A stretch of 64,000 bases of DNA from Ricinus communis (GCF_019578655.1 NC_063263.1:9981001-10045000), one strand, 5' to 3'. Shown: positions 25,937-39,188, counted from the stretch's first letter. The notes: a model not told the origin generated them from the letters alone. Numbers and translations: made by a program.

Positions 25937-25944
25937 TATATAAA
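25937..25944 (+). promoter_or_regulatory. TATA box of BOR gene
   Basis: TATATAAA at 25937-25944 precedes a pyrimidine-rich leader. A leader intron fits the DNA between it and the start codon: donor CAG|GTAGCA at 26096/26097 and acceptor TTACAG at 26568. The exonic leader I infer contains no ATG, so the AUG-stop element known from the Arabidopsis BOR1/NIP5;1 leaders is not present in this model. Confidence 0.55.
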
Positions 25945-26585
25945 GGAACGGAGGCTCCTCTGCCATACCTGCTAGTGCTGCACAAACATTTCATATTTCC
26001 CATTTCCCATTTTGCATTTTGCATTTGTCTTTATCAGCAGACTCCATATATCTTTGCCCTGCATTTTCCACCGCACTTCCTGGAAGAAAATTCCAGGTAG
26101 CAAAAAATAAAACCCTTCACTCTCTAGTAATGTCTGAAATACATATCCATGACTTATCTTGATTGATGTCTGTCAAAGATTTTAGGCCAAAGTTCTTGTT
26201 AGTGTTGTTTGCTTTTCTGGGTTTTCAAAACATGAATGAGAAAATAAGATTCTGAAAGTTGTATTTGTTTTCTTTTCCTTCATTTTCTTTGGGACCAAAC
26301 GAAGAACTTCTTAGAAATAAGTATATGTGTGATGGTTGTTCTTCGCGAAGACTATATATATTTATGGTAAAAGTCTTTTTAAGAAATCGTATATAAATGA
26401 TTTGCTGGATACAGTTTATTACTTGCTGCAATACAGTTTGTGCATGTATTGAAATTATTGTTTTCAAAAAGCTCCATATTACTATTTGATTTTTCCAAAA
26501 ACACAAATTTTCATTTATTTCTCTTTATTAATCCTCTTCATTGTAATTTTTAATTTATCTAATTACAGCATTCCTTTGAACAGAG

Positions 26586-29500
26586 ATGGAGCATATCAAA
26601 ACTCCATTCAAAGGTATCATAAAAGATGTTAAAGGAAGAACGCCTTGTTATGAACAAGATTGGACTGGTGGCATCCGTTCAGGATTCGGGTACCCTTTTT
26701 ATATCTTTCAAAGAACAAACTCAAACTGCCAAGACTTAAAACTAAGTATTGATGGTTGATATTTTGTTGCAGAATATTAGCACCCACTACCTATATTTTC
26801 TTTGCTTCTGCTCTTCCTGTTATTGCCTTCGGGGAGCAACTTAGTAGAGACACAGGTTATTTCATCTCCCCATTCTGCTTGCATTTTTTTTCTGTTTTTT
26901 CTTTTTTCTGGGTTAAGTGTCTCTAGCTGGACTGGAACTTAAGACCTTGCAGTACTAAAGATGGATACAGTGCCACTACCACTGAGTCGGAACTCATCAG
27001 AGTACATTTCTTTCTTATATGACTTGATTTGACTTCTAAAGTAGTTGTGAATTTTCTGTCTGTAGATGGAAGCTTGAGCACAGTAGAAACATTGGCTTCT
27101 ACTGCTTTATGCGGTATCATACACTCGATTCTTGGTGGGCAACCTCTTATGATATTAGGAGTTGCTGAACCAACTGTTATTATGTATACTTATTTGTACA
27201 ACTTTGCTAAAGGAAGAGAAGATTTGGGGCAGAAGCTCTTCTTGGCTTGGGCTGGATGGTATGAAAAATTGACCTCGTTTCTCTTCTGACAATAATTTCC
27301 TTGATTATCAGGGTGTCAGGAGACTTCTAGTTTTCAGGGTAGTAAAAACAGTCCAGTATTGACTTTTCTTCCCCATATGTAATTTTTGCAGGGTATGCGT
27401 CTGGACAGCCCTTCTGCTACTGCTTCTTGCAGTATTCAATGCCTGCACCATAATCAACAGGTTTACAAGGGTTGCAGGCGAACTTTTTGGCATGTTGATT
27501 GCTGTTCTATTCATTCAACAGGCTATTAAGGTGATCCCAATAAATACAAGAAATTGAATTTTTTTAGCTTATCAGCTTGTTGAATTAGCAGTTGATAACA
27601 TAGTAGCATGTGGTACAATGATTGGATGACAGGGAATGGTGAACGAGTTCGAGATTCCAAAAACTGAAGACGCAAAGCTAGAGAAGTATCAATTCCAATG
27701 GCTTTACATAAATGGATTATTGGGTATAATTTTCACCTTTGGCCTTCTTTACACCGGATTAAAAAGCAGAAAGGCGAGATCATGGTGGTATGGCACAGGT
27801 CTGTGAAACAATTTTTTTGTAATTTTGCTTTTAAGAACTGAAACTGAATAGCTTTTAGAAGTATGATCTGAAATAGTTTGCACAATGGTGTACAGGGTGG
27901 TTTAGAAGTTTCATTGCGGACTACGGGGTTCCACTAATGGTTGTGGTGTGGACAGCACTTTCATTTAGCATACCGAGCAAAGTTCCTTCTGGAGTTCCTA
28001 GAAGACTCTTTAGTCCTCTTCCTTGGGAGTCTGCATCCCTGGGCCATTGGACTGTAATCAAGGTAATGGAATTGATACTGTTACCTGCTTTGCCAGGTTT
28101 GAGGTCCTTCGGTAGTTTTGCTAATAAGTATTTATGCATATTCAAATTTCAGGATATGGGAAATGTTCCTACAGCATACATCTTTGCTGCCATAATTCCT
28201 GCTGTGATGATAGCAGGACTCTACTTTTTCGACCATAGCGTTGCATCGCAACTGGCGCAACAGAAGGAGTTCAATCTTAAAAACCCTTCTGCATATCATT
28301 ATGACATCCTGTTGCTGGGATTCATGGTACAGACTTATCCTGTATATATATATTAAGGCTGGCAATTTTCAATTTCATTTCTGCAAGACTCATATTATAT
28401 CATTAATTGAATGGTTTCCAGACTTTGCTTTGTGGATTAATTGGACTACCTCCTTCTAATGGAGTCCTACCTCAGTCTCCAATGCACACAAAGAGCCTCG
28501 CTGTCCTCAAAAGACAGGTAAATTAGACTATTTCAAATGCAAATAGCATAGTAGCTGGTAGCTGAGTGGCAATGAATGCTTATCAAATATGATCAACCGT
28601 GTGCAGTTGATCAGGAGGAAGATGGTGGAGAGTGCTAAAGAAAGCATCAAGCAGAAAGCTAGCAACACCGAAATATATGGCAAGATGCAAGCTATTTTCA
28701 TAGAAATAGATAGCAGTCCTGTTGTAAGTTCATGCGCCTTATATTTATTTTTATTTTTTTTACCAGTAAATCAATGAGCATTATTAAGCAAAATAACAGC
28801 AATAAAACCCAGAGCAAGTTCTGAAATCAGCTTGCAACCATGACGAGATAGCCACCTCGCTTTGCTGCCTAAAAGAATCATCAGTAAAATAGCATTTCTA
28901 GTATTTCTGTAAGCTCTTTCTGTACAAGGATTTCTTGCCTGCCAAATAAAATAAACTGATGCATCAGAAAGTAACTTAAGAACTCTGCACAGTAAACTTT
29001 CCCCTTCACATTTTCTGCTAAACCAGCTCACCTCCCTATGAGGCTTACCTTTTTCTTTCCGTAGCAATGCATCATTGTAGTCATTTTATTGAGCATTCAC
29101 GTTTACGGTTGCTATGTGCAGACTACAGTAGCTAAAGAGCTAAAAGACTTAAAGGAGGCAATCATGAAAGGGGAAAACAATGGAGAAAATCCAAAAGACA
29201 CATTTGATCCTGAGAAGCATATCGATGCTTACTTGCCTGTCAGAGTTAATGAGCAGAGAGTGAGCAATTTGCTGCAGTCACTACTCGTGGCAGCATCAGT
29301 ATGTGCGATGCCTGCAATAAAGCTGATACCTACATCAGTCCTTTGGGGCTATTTCGCATACATGGCCATTGACAGTCTTCCTGGAAACCAGTTCTGGGAA
29401 AGAATTCTACTCCTCTTCATCACGCCTAGCAGGCGCTACAAGTAAGTTTCCTTTATCTATGTTATTGCCTATGAATTTACAAAATTCACCATGTAACCGG

Positions 29501-30179
29501 TAAATGCTCTTGGCAGGGTGCTGGAGGCCGTTCATGCTTCTTTCGTGGAGTTAGTTCCATTCAAGCAGATTGCTATGTTTACGATCTTCCAATTAGTGTA
29601 CTTCTTGGTATGTTTTGGTGTGACATGGATTCCGATAGCTGGAATTCTGTTCCCGTTGCCATTCTTTGTTCTGATTGGTGTAAGGCAGTACATGCTTCCC
29701 AAGTTGTTTAGTCCACATCATCTTCGAGAACTAGATGCAGCCGAGTATGAGGAGATCACCGGCGCCCGGCGGCTAGCTCCGAGCCTCTCCTTCAGGGTAT
29801 CCTATATTCTCATCTCTCTCACATCTCTAGTAAGGTAGTTGAATTAGCACTAAATTTTTGCGTTTTCTCAGGAAAAAGAAGGAGGTGGTCTGGGAAATGA
29901 GGAAGGGAAGGTGGAAGTGTGTGATGCTGAGATGTTAGATGAGCTAACTACCAGCAGAGGGGAATTCAAAGTTAGAACTGTAAGCTTCCACGAAGAGAAT
30001 CGCGGTCAGGTGAGATTTATGATTTACATCCATCATTTACATCCATTGATGCATCTTGACATTTATACATATGCATTGACATGTTGATATGTTGGCCATA
30101 ACTATAATAACTTTATGTTGACATGTTTATTTCTCCATTTCAGGTGTATCCTGAGGAAATTGTCGAGCAAGATGATTAG
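26586..30179 (+). CDS. BOR4-like: Borate exporter, BOR4-like (SLC4 family)
   Basis: Thirteen coding exons: 26586-26689, 26773-26855, 27066-27258, 27392-27530, 27633-27798, 27896-28062, 28153-28326, 28422-28517, 28607-28723, 29122-29441, 29517-29796, 29872-30009 and 30144-30179. They close exactly in frame to 670 residues, close to the family length (about 680-700). The protein starts [14 protein letters not shown] and continues [69 protein letters not shown] and [16 protein letters not shown]. These are hallmarks of plant BOR anion exchangers with 10-14 membrane segments. The wording ([31 protein letters not shown] near the C terminus) favours the BOR4 clade, which exports boron at high supply, over BOR1. 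That paralogue call is inference. Introns 2 and 9 contain antisense retroposon remnants. Confidence 0.95.
26884..26999 (-). mobile_element. tRNA-derived SINE in BOR intron 2 (antisense)
   Basis: Read on the minus strand, the intron contains GACTCAGTGGTAGTGG (A-box-like, about 26990-26975). About 36 nt later comes AAGTTCCAGTCC (B-box-like, about 26940-26929). After a short body an A-rich tail follows (AGAAAAAAGAAAAAACAG plus A8, about 26911-26883). The order head, A box, B box, A-rich tail is that of a tRNA-related SINE. It is too short and too divergent for a functional tRNA gene. Target-site duplications were not clear. Confidence 0.65.
28740..29067 (-). mobile_element. LINE 3'-end remnant in BOR intron 9 (antisense)
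   Basis: A minus-strand frame (29067 to 28771) contains [19 protein letters not shown] and [15 protein letters not shown]. This resembles the C-terminal reverse-transcriptase zinc-binding region of plant LINEs, where a VYxIWxxRN motif is typical. The frame is followed, in its own orientation, by an A-rich stretch at about 28762-28740, as expected for a LINE tail. No reverse transcriptase core is present, so this is a 5'-truncated copy. It sits in the largest intron of the BOR gene and is opposite to the gene's direction. Confidence 0.55.
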
Positions 30180-33100
30180 ATGAATTGGGTTTGGCAATTG
30201 GCATGGACTTGTAAAGAATGAGTCATTTTGTACAGAATCATTTTGTGCTGTTTACAATTTGTAGATTGCGAAATAGCACTAAAGAAGAAGTAGAGAATTT
30301 CTAGCGTTCATCATATCATTGCTAAATAAGCAACACTCTCTCGTTTCATATCATATTTGATGGGTTTGGATTGAACTTGAGCTCACAAAAAGAGAACAGC
30401 CACACATGGAAAATGCAATCACCACAGTTAAAAAGAAAGAAAAGTGCAACCACCAGACGAAGATCTTCGCTGTATCATGTATGGACTACAATCTTCTCCT
30501 TCACTTGGCTAACTCTGCTGATTTCATGGTGTGCTTAGACAGACACATACAATTATAAACCGACAAAATTACTAGCAACTGGTAGTGAGAGTGCAGCAAG
30601 CCAGCAATTCACTTGTTATCTGGTTGATACAAAAACAAAAAGACTCTTTATATTTGAGGTCACATATTCTGCTTAGCAGTGTACAAAATACTGCTATGGT
30701 CTAAAGCTTTTTCTCTTGATTCTACAGTATGCGACAATTTAGTCCTTGAGATAAATTGTTTCTGTGAGCTTCACCAGGCCCTAATATTTTTGGTGTTATT
30801 TGTATGCACAATTATGGGCAATCTAGCACTAGTAAAATCTGTCATTGATGAGTTCGGAGAATGCTTCTACAGAATTATGCCTTGTGTGTTTGTTCTTACT
30901 GTAAGATTAGCTTGCTGCCACCTTCTGCAAAAAAAAATAAAAATAATATCATGCATTCTGAAGAATTGGTAGAATCACTCAGCATGCCATTTCCATGTAC
31001 ATATTATAAATTTATGGCCATATATTTCTTTAGGTTGTGTCTTTTTTATCTCTATTGATAGTATCATGAATAATTATATAATTGGTTATTATTGTACGCA
31101 GTTTTATTTTAATCATAAAATTTTAATTTTAGTTGTAATTTCATCTCGACAATAAAAGATTAATAAGTTACATTTTTCTTATTTAATTACACTTTTTTTA
31201 TTGATTATTCTTGTCACGTGTCAATATTTTATTTTCGAAGAGATTAAATTAAAACAAAATTGAAGCTGGATGATTGAAACGAAATAAATTAAAATTTTAT
31301 AATTAAAATGAGAGTAAATATAAAGTTTATATCATTATATCATTACTATATCATATTGTTATTCTTTAGATTGTTTTTGTTTATCGAGAAATTGGGAGAA
31401 ATTAATATCACCTAATAGAATAGTAATATAAAACGATCAGTCTCCTAATGTCTTAAACTTTAATTTTGACTTTAGTGTTAACCATTTTATTCATCTTGTT
31501 TCTATCATACATTCTTATATTTTTACGTGATGCGTGTTAGCATAGTAAGATAACGATACTTATTATTTAATAAATTATATTTATTTGATTTTAAAATATT
31601 TAAGAAATAATTAAAATTATATTAGTTTTTCTGAGAAAACAATTCTAGTTCTTTTAATGATAATTTTAGTATCATTAATATCAATATCAATATCAATATC
31701 AAAATAAGATTTTTATTTTTATTTTGTAAAATTTTCTCTAATGTATTTTTTATATATTAATTTTAATATTTCACGGAAATTTTTTTAAATTCTTTCAATG
31801 AAAATTTTATATTTTCTTTTATAAATATGTTAAATATATATTTATACTCCTAAACTTTAGTCACTTAGTTAGTTTGACACTCTAATTTTTGATATAACCT
31901 AATAAATATTAAATTTATTTTTATGATATTTTGACACGTGTCTTCATTTAATACGTCTATATGTATTGCACGAAAATGTTTAAATTTTACTAATAATAAA
32001 GTTTATATGTATGTTAAATTCAATTGAAAGTTAAAGATGTTTAGCTATTAAAAAAATTCAAATGTCTATTAGGTTAAATTAAAAGTTGAAGTGTTAAATC
32101 GACTGTTTAATATAAATTTTTATATATAAATATGTATTTTTAGCTTATAAAATACCATATACATCTTTTAGATGACATTAAATTTTTACTATGATGCATC
32201 TTCATATATATCCTAAGCAGTAGATTTATTAAATATAAATTTTAGGTTCGTTAGTAGCACAATGTATGTTTATTTTTACCATTAAACATAATTATAAGCA
32301 ACATGGTCATTAAATAGTGCATATAGGTTCATCAAATATAAGGTGTAGATTTATTGTCTATGAATCATAAATTCATAAACTAACATATGAATCTTGTTTT
32401 TACTTTATAAACTATAATCTATAAATCTCATGTATATACCTATAGTTTATAATTTATGAATTATTTTTAACCTATGAATGTGTAATTTCTTTATAATGGA
32501 CTATAATATATGAACTTAAAATATACATATAATGAATTTATAGTTTATAATTTATAAAACCTTTTGTTTTAATCTACCAACAGTAGTTTAATGATTGATG
32601 TTTATACTTTTTACCAATTACTTGTATTCATCACCTATGATTATGTTTTATACTTTATAATTATGAATATGTAGCTATGAATTTTAATTTTTCACTATTA
32701 TTATTAAATTTTGAGAAATTAAAATATTATTATGCAATGATAAAATTAATTAAAATGTAAATTATATGAAATAAAATGTAATATAATTTAAATTTATATA
32801 CTAAATTGTTATTGGATTTTATATTAATCTAGAAAAATTGAATCGTTACAAAGTTATATATATATGTATGATTTTAATTTAATATGTGATATTTTTTCTT
32901 ACAAAAATATTACATGTTATTAAAAATAAATTTATTCTTATAAAAATATAAAATAACTTGAAAATGAAAAAATAAAAATAAAAAGTACAATAATAGATTA
33001 TTAGTTAATATAATAGAGAATAAAGAGACAGGAGATAGTAAAAGGAAAAGCATTATTTATATAGTGCATTATAGCATTAAAAAGAAGAGAATGGTAGATA

Positions 33101-34060
33101 TTTAGTTTCATATAGTACCATTTGTAAAAAGTAGAATTGATATTTTAAAAAAAAAAAAGTATATAACCAATGAAATAAAATACTAATATTATTGAATTTT
33201 TTATTAGTATCGTTGTAACCGGTAAAGAGAATAATTTATTTAAATTTTACATCTAATTTTTTTTTTTAAAAGGAATAAATTTTACATTTAATGATTGCAA
33301 TTAAATTTAACGATAATAATTTCCTAGAAAAAAGAAAAAATTATAACACGGGTGTATACAACACTGATCCACAGTGAATCATGGATTCAGATGCACAATA
33401 TAACAATTCCTTATAGTATAGGCTGGGCTTCAACAAATTTAAGTTTTAAGCCCCTACTTTATCGGGTTTCAATTACATTTCCCTGAATCGGGATGTTTGA
33501 TTTGGCAAATGACCATATCCACCTCTACTTCCCCAGGTCAAAAAGCTAGGAAGATAGGGTTAGTAAAGGTAATACATATACCTGATCCACCTGTAAAAAA
33601 TATCGTCCTCCCTACCTTGGTAAAACCGCCAAATCCTCACGTCCATTCTTCAACTAACCTCAGAAAAAGTGCACCAAAAAGCGTAAAATAAAAATTGAAA
33701 GCCCAAAATTGACCCTTCAACTCTCTCTCCAACTCCATCCACGTGCACTGTCTTATCCACTTCTCTATTCTTTTTATGATTCTCTACATCAGGGCTCATC
33801 CAAAAATCCACTTCCGCATCTGTACTGTCATTCCAACAGTAACACCTAAATGAAATAAACGTCCATTTTATCTCAGAGTACAACATCTAAAAGCCACACA
33901 TCGAAACGGATGTACAGACAATATTAACATATGATAGAAACCTTAACCTTAGCTTTTATCCATGACATGATACTCGCCTCATCTCTTCTTCTCTTAACCC
34001 TTCATTTCTCTCTCTAAAAACCCCCAAATTCTCTCTCTACCTTTCTTAATCGCTTCTTCA
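30180..34060. other. Intergenic: BOR 3' flank and promoter of unknown gene
   Basis: The BOR 3' UTR runs from 30180 to perhaps 30330. Bases 31000-33350 are very AT-rich, including a hexanucleotide (ATCAAT)-type run at about 31678-31702. Around 32400-32580 are repeated words such as TATAGTTTATAATTTAT. Bases 33700-34060 form the pyrimidine-rich promoter and leader (CTCTCTCT runs) of the gene at 34061. The frame at 33497-33691 has no recognisable features. Confidence 0.45.
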
Positions 34061-34441
34061 ATGGCTTCAACTCTCGTATTCAACTGCTCTCTCGCCGCTC
34101 CAATCCGAGCTTCCTCCCGATCCGCAAGAAAGCCCGACCCTAATAGCAGAAAAACGGCTTCTTCTACCACCTGGTGGGCTCCACTTTTCGGCTGGTCCTC
34201 CGATCCCGACTACATTAACACCGGCAGTGATACTGTTAATAAACAAGCCGAGATATCAGAGTCCGAATCAGGATCGGATGGAGCCAGATCTAAGTTTTCT
34301 CTCGGTTGCTTCACGGAAGAGAAAGCTAGACAGCTTAGGAAGAAGACTGCAGAGAGTAGCTCGTTTCACGATATAATGTACCATTCAGCGATTGCGTCTC
34401 GTCTCGCTTCCGATATTTCGGGTCGCTCCGGTAATGAGTGA
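34061..34441 (+). CDS. Conserved plant protein of unknown function
   Basis: Intronless 126-codon frame preceded by a CT-rich leader typical of plant 5' UTRs. The G+C-richer coding stretch stands out from AT-rich flanks. Residues 1 to about 40 are Ser/Arg/Ala-rich with few acidic residues, resembling a plastid transit peptide; this is inference. Then come STTWWAPLFGWSSDPDYI, an acidic Ser-rich linker, and a C-terminal block CFTEEKARQLRKKTAE, SSSFHDIMYHSAIASRLASD. No catalytic or membrane motif is visible. I recall similar small plant proteins of unknown role but cannot assign a family name. The start is the first ATG, 4 nt after the leader segment CGCTTCTTCA. Confidence 0.75.
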   Translation: MASTLVFNCSLAAPIRASSRSARKPDPNSRKTASSTTWWAPLFGWSSDPDYINTGSDTVNKQAEISESESGSDGARSKFSLGCFTEEKARQLRKKTAESSSFHDIMYHSAIASRLASDISGRSGNE

Positions 34442-36694
34442 ATCGGCACTATCAGAGTCCGGTAAGTTTGCCCGTTTTTAGGGGCTCAGAATTTGTCGAA
34501 ATTTCGTAATGGTGGCTTTGGTTGAAAAAATAATGTTTTTAAATGTTTGGATTTTGTTATGTGCAGTTAAGATCACCTATTTTTAATGTGTTACTCTTAA
34601 CTACGAAACGTTGGATTTTAACATCAATGACATTTGTTTGTTTTCCGGAAAATATTTGGTGTGTTATCCCTGTGTAGATGAACGGCCCGAGTTTGGTTGA
34701 CATGGCAATCTCAGTTGCTTTTAACGATGAATATTATGCCATTGAAAACCAGTATTTTCTTCAGGAATTAGGAGAAATTTTGAAAAAAAAAAAAAAGAAA
34801 GAAAAGGATGGTACTGCATTTTATTTTTTGTTGTTGAAAAAAGCAGAAGTAATTTAGAAATAAGGTGCCTCAAAAACAGAGAGGCATTTAGCAGTTGGTA
34901 GATTTGGCATAACTCCACCAACTTAGGTAATGAATTTGGAACTTGTTTGTTGGTGTAAAGTTTTCCTTCCTTGTTAAAAGTGATTTAAATTATTTAGACC
35001 TTCTCGGATATAATTGAATTTACCCAACCCCTCGAGTAATTTAGAGAGTACCTTGACCAATGGAACTCGAGCTTCACAATTCTCTATTTGAGAAGCTCAC
35101 GAATCTAATTAAATTTTATTATTTTATCATTTTGCTTTGTGTATATTAAATTTATAATTTTTATTTGAGAAAAATATAAAATAAAAATATAAAAGTTGGA
35201 AAGAGATATATTGTGAAATTTATTTGAAAATTTTATTTATTTTATTCAAATTTAATTTAATTTAATAACTTTTTATTTCTTTTTATAAATTTAATTTTTA
35301 TAGAGTAATCAAATTGAGCTCAGGTTAATTAAGTATATTGAATATATGCTCGAGTTAATTTTGAACTTAAACAATAAGGCTTATAAAAACACAGTTACTC
35401 TTGTTTTTTTTGGAGGATAGATAGTTATTGTTTTATGCAGTAAATGCTAACGCGGTAAAAAAAGAAGAAATAGATGGTTAAAGTAAGGAGTGTTTTATTT
35501 CATAAGATTCGTACCATAAAATCCTTAGAAAACTTAATTCATTCATTATATGGATAAAACTGTTAGGACATGCCGAAAGCGTGATATAAAAGAAGAGCAG
35601 ATGGAAGTATGCGATTTCATCATCTTTCTTCTCTTCACGCACACACATGTTTCAGTGTCTCACTTTTGGGCCCATTACTTCAAATCCTAAACCACAAACT
35701 TTCTATTGCAGGATGAGCTGTCATGCACTTCTCCCTGATCCTGGCCCAAGGCCCTATTCGTATAAGGTTTTCTCTCATTAATCCCACAAAAATATTAAAT
35801 ATTTTTTTATAAAAATATCTCTAACAATTGCCGATATTTATAATTCTATAAAATATAAAATATCCAAATTTAGTTATCAAATATTAAATATTAAAATCTC
35901 ATTGCAAAAAAATCAATTAACATAAAAGACATATCAACAATATTAATTTCAAAAGCAATTTAGTATAAAATCATTATTGGCAAAAAAAATACAAAAAAAT
36001 ATAAGTAAACTTTGAATATCAAATAAAATTTCTAGATTCAACACTGTATATTTTATTTTTATAAAATATTATTGCATTTTAGTCAATTTGAGATACAGGT
36101 GGTCAATAAACATAAATTTAGGAGTTATTTTACTCATTTAAGGATTTAAATGTGTTTTTTATATCATATATGAAAAATAAAAAAATCACGATAAAATAAA
36201 AAATATATATATTAGATAAAATATTAAATGAAACGGTATATGTTAGATATATTTTTTTTATAAAAATCAAATCTAAATTATATTAATTGATGTAAAATAT
36301 TATTATATTTTTAAACTTTATGATATCAATAATGAATAATTAAATAAATAAAAATCTAAGAATTATTTTATTAATTTAAGAATTTGGAGACATGTTAGAA
36401 TATTATATATGGATAAAGAGAGACAAATTGCTCAAGATGAAAAAAGTACATAGAAGCATACATAAAAAAGGAAAAATATATGTCTTAGTATAATTTTGAG
36501 AAAAACTAAATAAAGTGTATATTAATTTATGATTATATTTATGTTTAAATACTAATGACATGAAATACTAATTTCTTAAAATATTAAGATTTTAAATGAA
36601 TAATTGAATCAATATCTACAGTATCTGTAAGTATTTTAAAAAATTAACGAAAATATGAACAAAAATATTTATAAAACATAAAAACAAGTAATAG

Positions 36695-36696
<2 letters not shown>

Positions 36697-36737
<41 letters not shown>
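36697..36737. repeat. (AT)n microsatellite
   Basis: About 20 AT units in AT-rich intergenic DNA. Confidence 0.95.
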
Positions 36738-36740
<3 letters not shown>

Positions 36741-38372
36741 GGACTCTTTCATTTGAAATATAATGGTGTAAGTTTGCTAAATAATATTGTATTTTAGATA
36801 TCTAAATTTTTTTAAAATAAATATAGTGCAACTCAAAAATCGTTCAATAACTAAAAATATATATTTATCAAAATATTATATAAGTTAGATATATGTAAAT
36901 ATTTGAAATTAATTTTGATTTTATATAGAATTTGCATTTTGCTTTTTTTTTTTTTTATACACATATCTCTCTTTTCAATTTTAAATCTCCTCGTTGTTAT
37001 TTTTCTTTCTTCCGTTCTCCTTCTTATGGTCATCTTAGCCTCCCAAACTCCAACCATAAACTCTTATTGGCGATACATCTTAGTCTTCCTCTGGACGTCG
37101 TCAATTCCGTGCCACCTTTTGTTTTGTCATAAACGATATATATTTGGCGATGTAAAAATTCAGCCTCTATTCTTCTCTCACCGCCACCATCCGTTTAGCC
37201 CACATGTTAGCTTCTTTTGCCAAATTTCAATGAGTCATAATAGCATACGTTGTCATTTGATTAGAGAACCAATTAATAAGATGAAAAAAGATGGTTATGA
37301 ATTTTAAAAAGTAAAACTAATTAATAAATAATCAAATATTATTGAAAACAAAAAATAAAAATAAAAATCTTGTAATTATCTTTATAAAAATGGATAACCG
37401 TATAAATTTTCTCTTTAGAAGAAATCAGTTAAGAATAATCCTTTTTGAATCAAAACTAACTCTAAATTAAAATGGCTAAACTTTTCTTTTTTCTAAAAAA
37501 ACAAAGAAATAAAAACAAGACGGGTTCAAAGAGAATTAATAAGAGATAAGAACTGATGAGAATGAAAAACATATTTTTTCTTCATAAGTTTGAAAAAGAA
37601 ATACAAAAGTGAAAATTCTGTTTTGATTTTCGACACAAAAACAAAGGGATTAAGTTGTAAATTTATAAATAATTTTAATCAGGTGAACAATTTGCGATCA
37701 ATCATTTCAACTTGTACTAATAAAGACTCATTAATCTCTTAAACGCTTCAGATATAATTTTAGAAAATAAAAAGATAATGAATTTAAAATGTTGTAAACG
37801 AATTATAATGTTTAGTTTCTTAAATTAGACATTTAGTTATTTATTATTTTATATTATTCAAAAGAAGAGCGAAGCGCTCATAAAATGAAACTATACTGAA
37901 CTAAAACCATGAACCGGTCTTGAACCGTAATGAACGTTCTTTTTCCTGAAAAAAGAAGAAGAAAAGAAGGAAAAAACACTTGAAGTCAACACTGAAGAAA
38001 ATGCAATGAATTTTATGCAGTTTCCTTTTTATTAAACGAGGAAGAAAATAAATTATTTATTAAAAGCAATTCATCATTTTGTTTCAGATGCAATGAAACC
38101 AATAACATGATTGAAGAAAGTTATAAATTTCGTGTTTGTATCCAACGCAGCACTCTCAAATTCATGCATCCAATTCCAATTTAATTATTGAATTTTCTTT
38201 TCCATGCTCAAATATTAAATTACATATTAAAAAGAATCCCGCAATTTGGATCAATTTAATAATTATAAATTGACAAAAACACTTTTAATGTGTTTGGAGG
38301 TAAAACAAATTTTCTCTCCTTCGCTTACAACAAATTCTCTCCAATTTTAATCATATTAATACCTTACTTGAA

Positions 38373-38580
38373 TTAATTAGATTAGATGGAGTTAAGCTAT
38401 TACACTCCAAATTTTATATCTCTTATTTAAATAAAAGTTATTATTACTTACTTAATTAGATTAAATGGAGTCGAGCTATTACATTTTGAAGACCTTATTT
38501 CATGATCATAAAAATAAATTATTTCTTATTTAAGTTAATTAGATTAGATGGAGTCGAATTACGATTTACTCCTAATTCCT
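38373..38580. repeat. ~80-bp imperfect tandem repeat (three units)
   Basis: TTAATTAGATTAGATGGAGT-type sequence starts at 38373, 38452 and 38535, each followed by a GAATTAC/GAGCTATTAC-like segment. Spacings are 79 and 83 bp. Units 1 and 2 are the most alike. There is no coding content. Confidence 0.7.
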
Positions 38581-38897
38581 CTAATTATCATTAAATGAGT
38601 ATTAAAATGAAATTACTCTATTAAGTGTTTTCTTATTAGAAAATGATTCAAAGGCAGACCACTGTTTAATTGTAAGATATAACTAAACAAGCAGGTGCAT
38701 GTCTAGCTAGTTTTGTCTTGGAGAGGAAAAATTAGGTAAAAACCCACTTGTTCATCTTATAAATTTCACCTTAAAATCTAAAAATAGTACACATAATGAG
38801 CTGACATCAAAATTATCCATAAGAATACAGAAGGGTACAAGCTGCCAAAGTGGCTTCCATTTCTAGTATGGAGGTCTGGTCTGAAAGAACATAACAC

Positions 38898-38922
38898 ATA
38901 TATATATATATATATATATATA
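38898..38922. repeat. (TA)n microsatellite
   Basis: About 12 TA units in intergenic DNA. Confidence 0.9.
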
Positions 38923-39163
38923 CCCCACATAGCCTAAATGTGATGATGGCATCATGTTCAAATTTTATGGAAGCAAATATGCAAGGAGATGTAGCTCAAG
39001 AAGTTATGGTGGTTACTGGTTTTCTAAGATGGATTGTTTCTTTGTCATAAATGGGGTTTATGGGTACCGGTTGTTAATTTTGTACTTCATTCATCATGCA
39101 CCCACCCATCAAATTTCATCTCTTCCCACATGCTTCTTTGTCAATCCACTACAAAATTCTGGT

Positions 39164-39188
39164 GTATATATATATATATATATATATT
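39164..39188. repeat. (TA)n microsatellite
   Basis: About 12 TA units in intergenic DNA. Confidence 0.9.

Noticed and set aside
26884..26999. Functional tRNA gene
   Set aside because: The A and B boxes are present, but the acceptor and anticodon arms do not fold convincingly and an A-rich tail follows, so a SINE is the better reading.
30679..30972. 97-codon plus-strand frame after the BOR gene
   Set aside because: No domain, no splice structure, and it lies in the 3' flank. Considered noncoding.
36903..37307. 134-codon hydrophobic plus-strand frame
   Set aside because: The composition follows T-rich low-complexity DNA (TTTTTT runs), with no family features.
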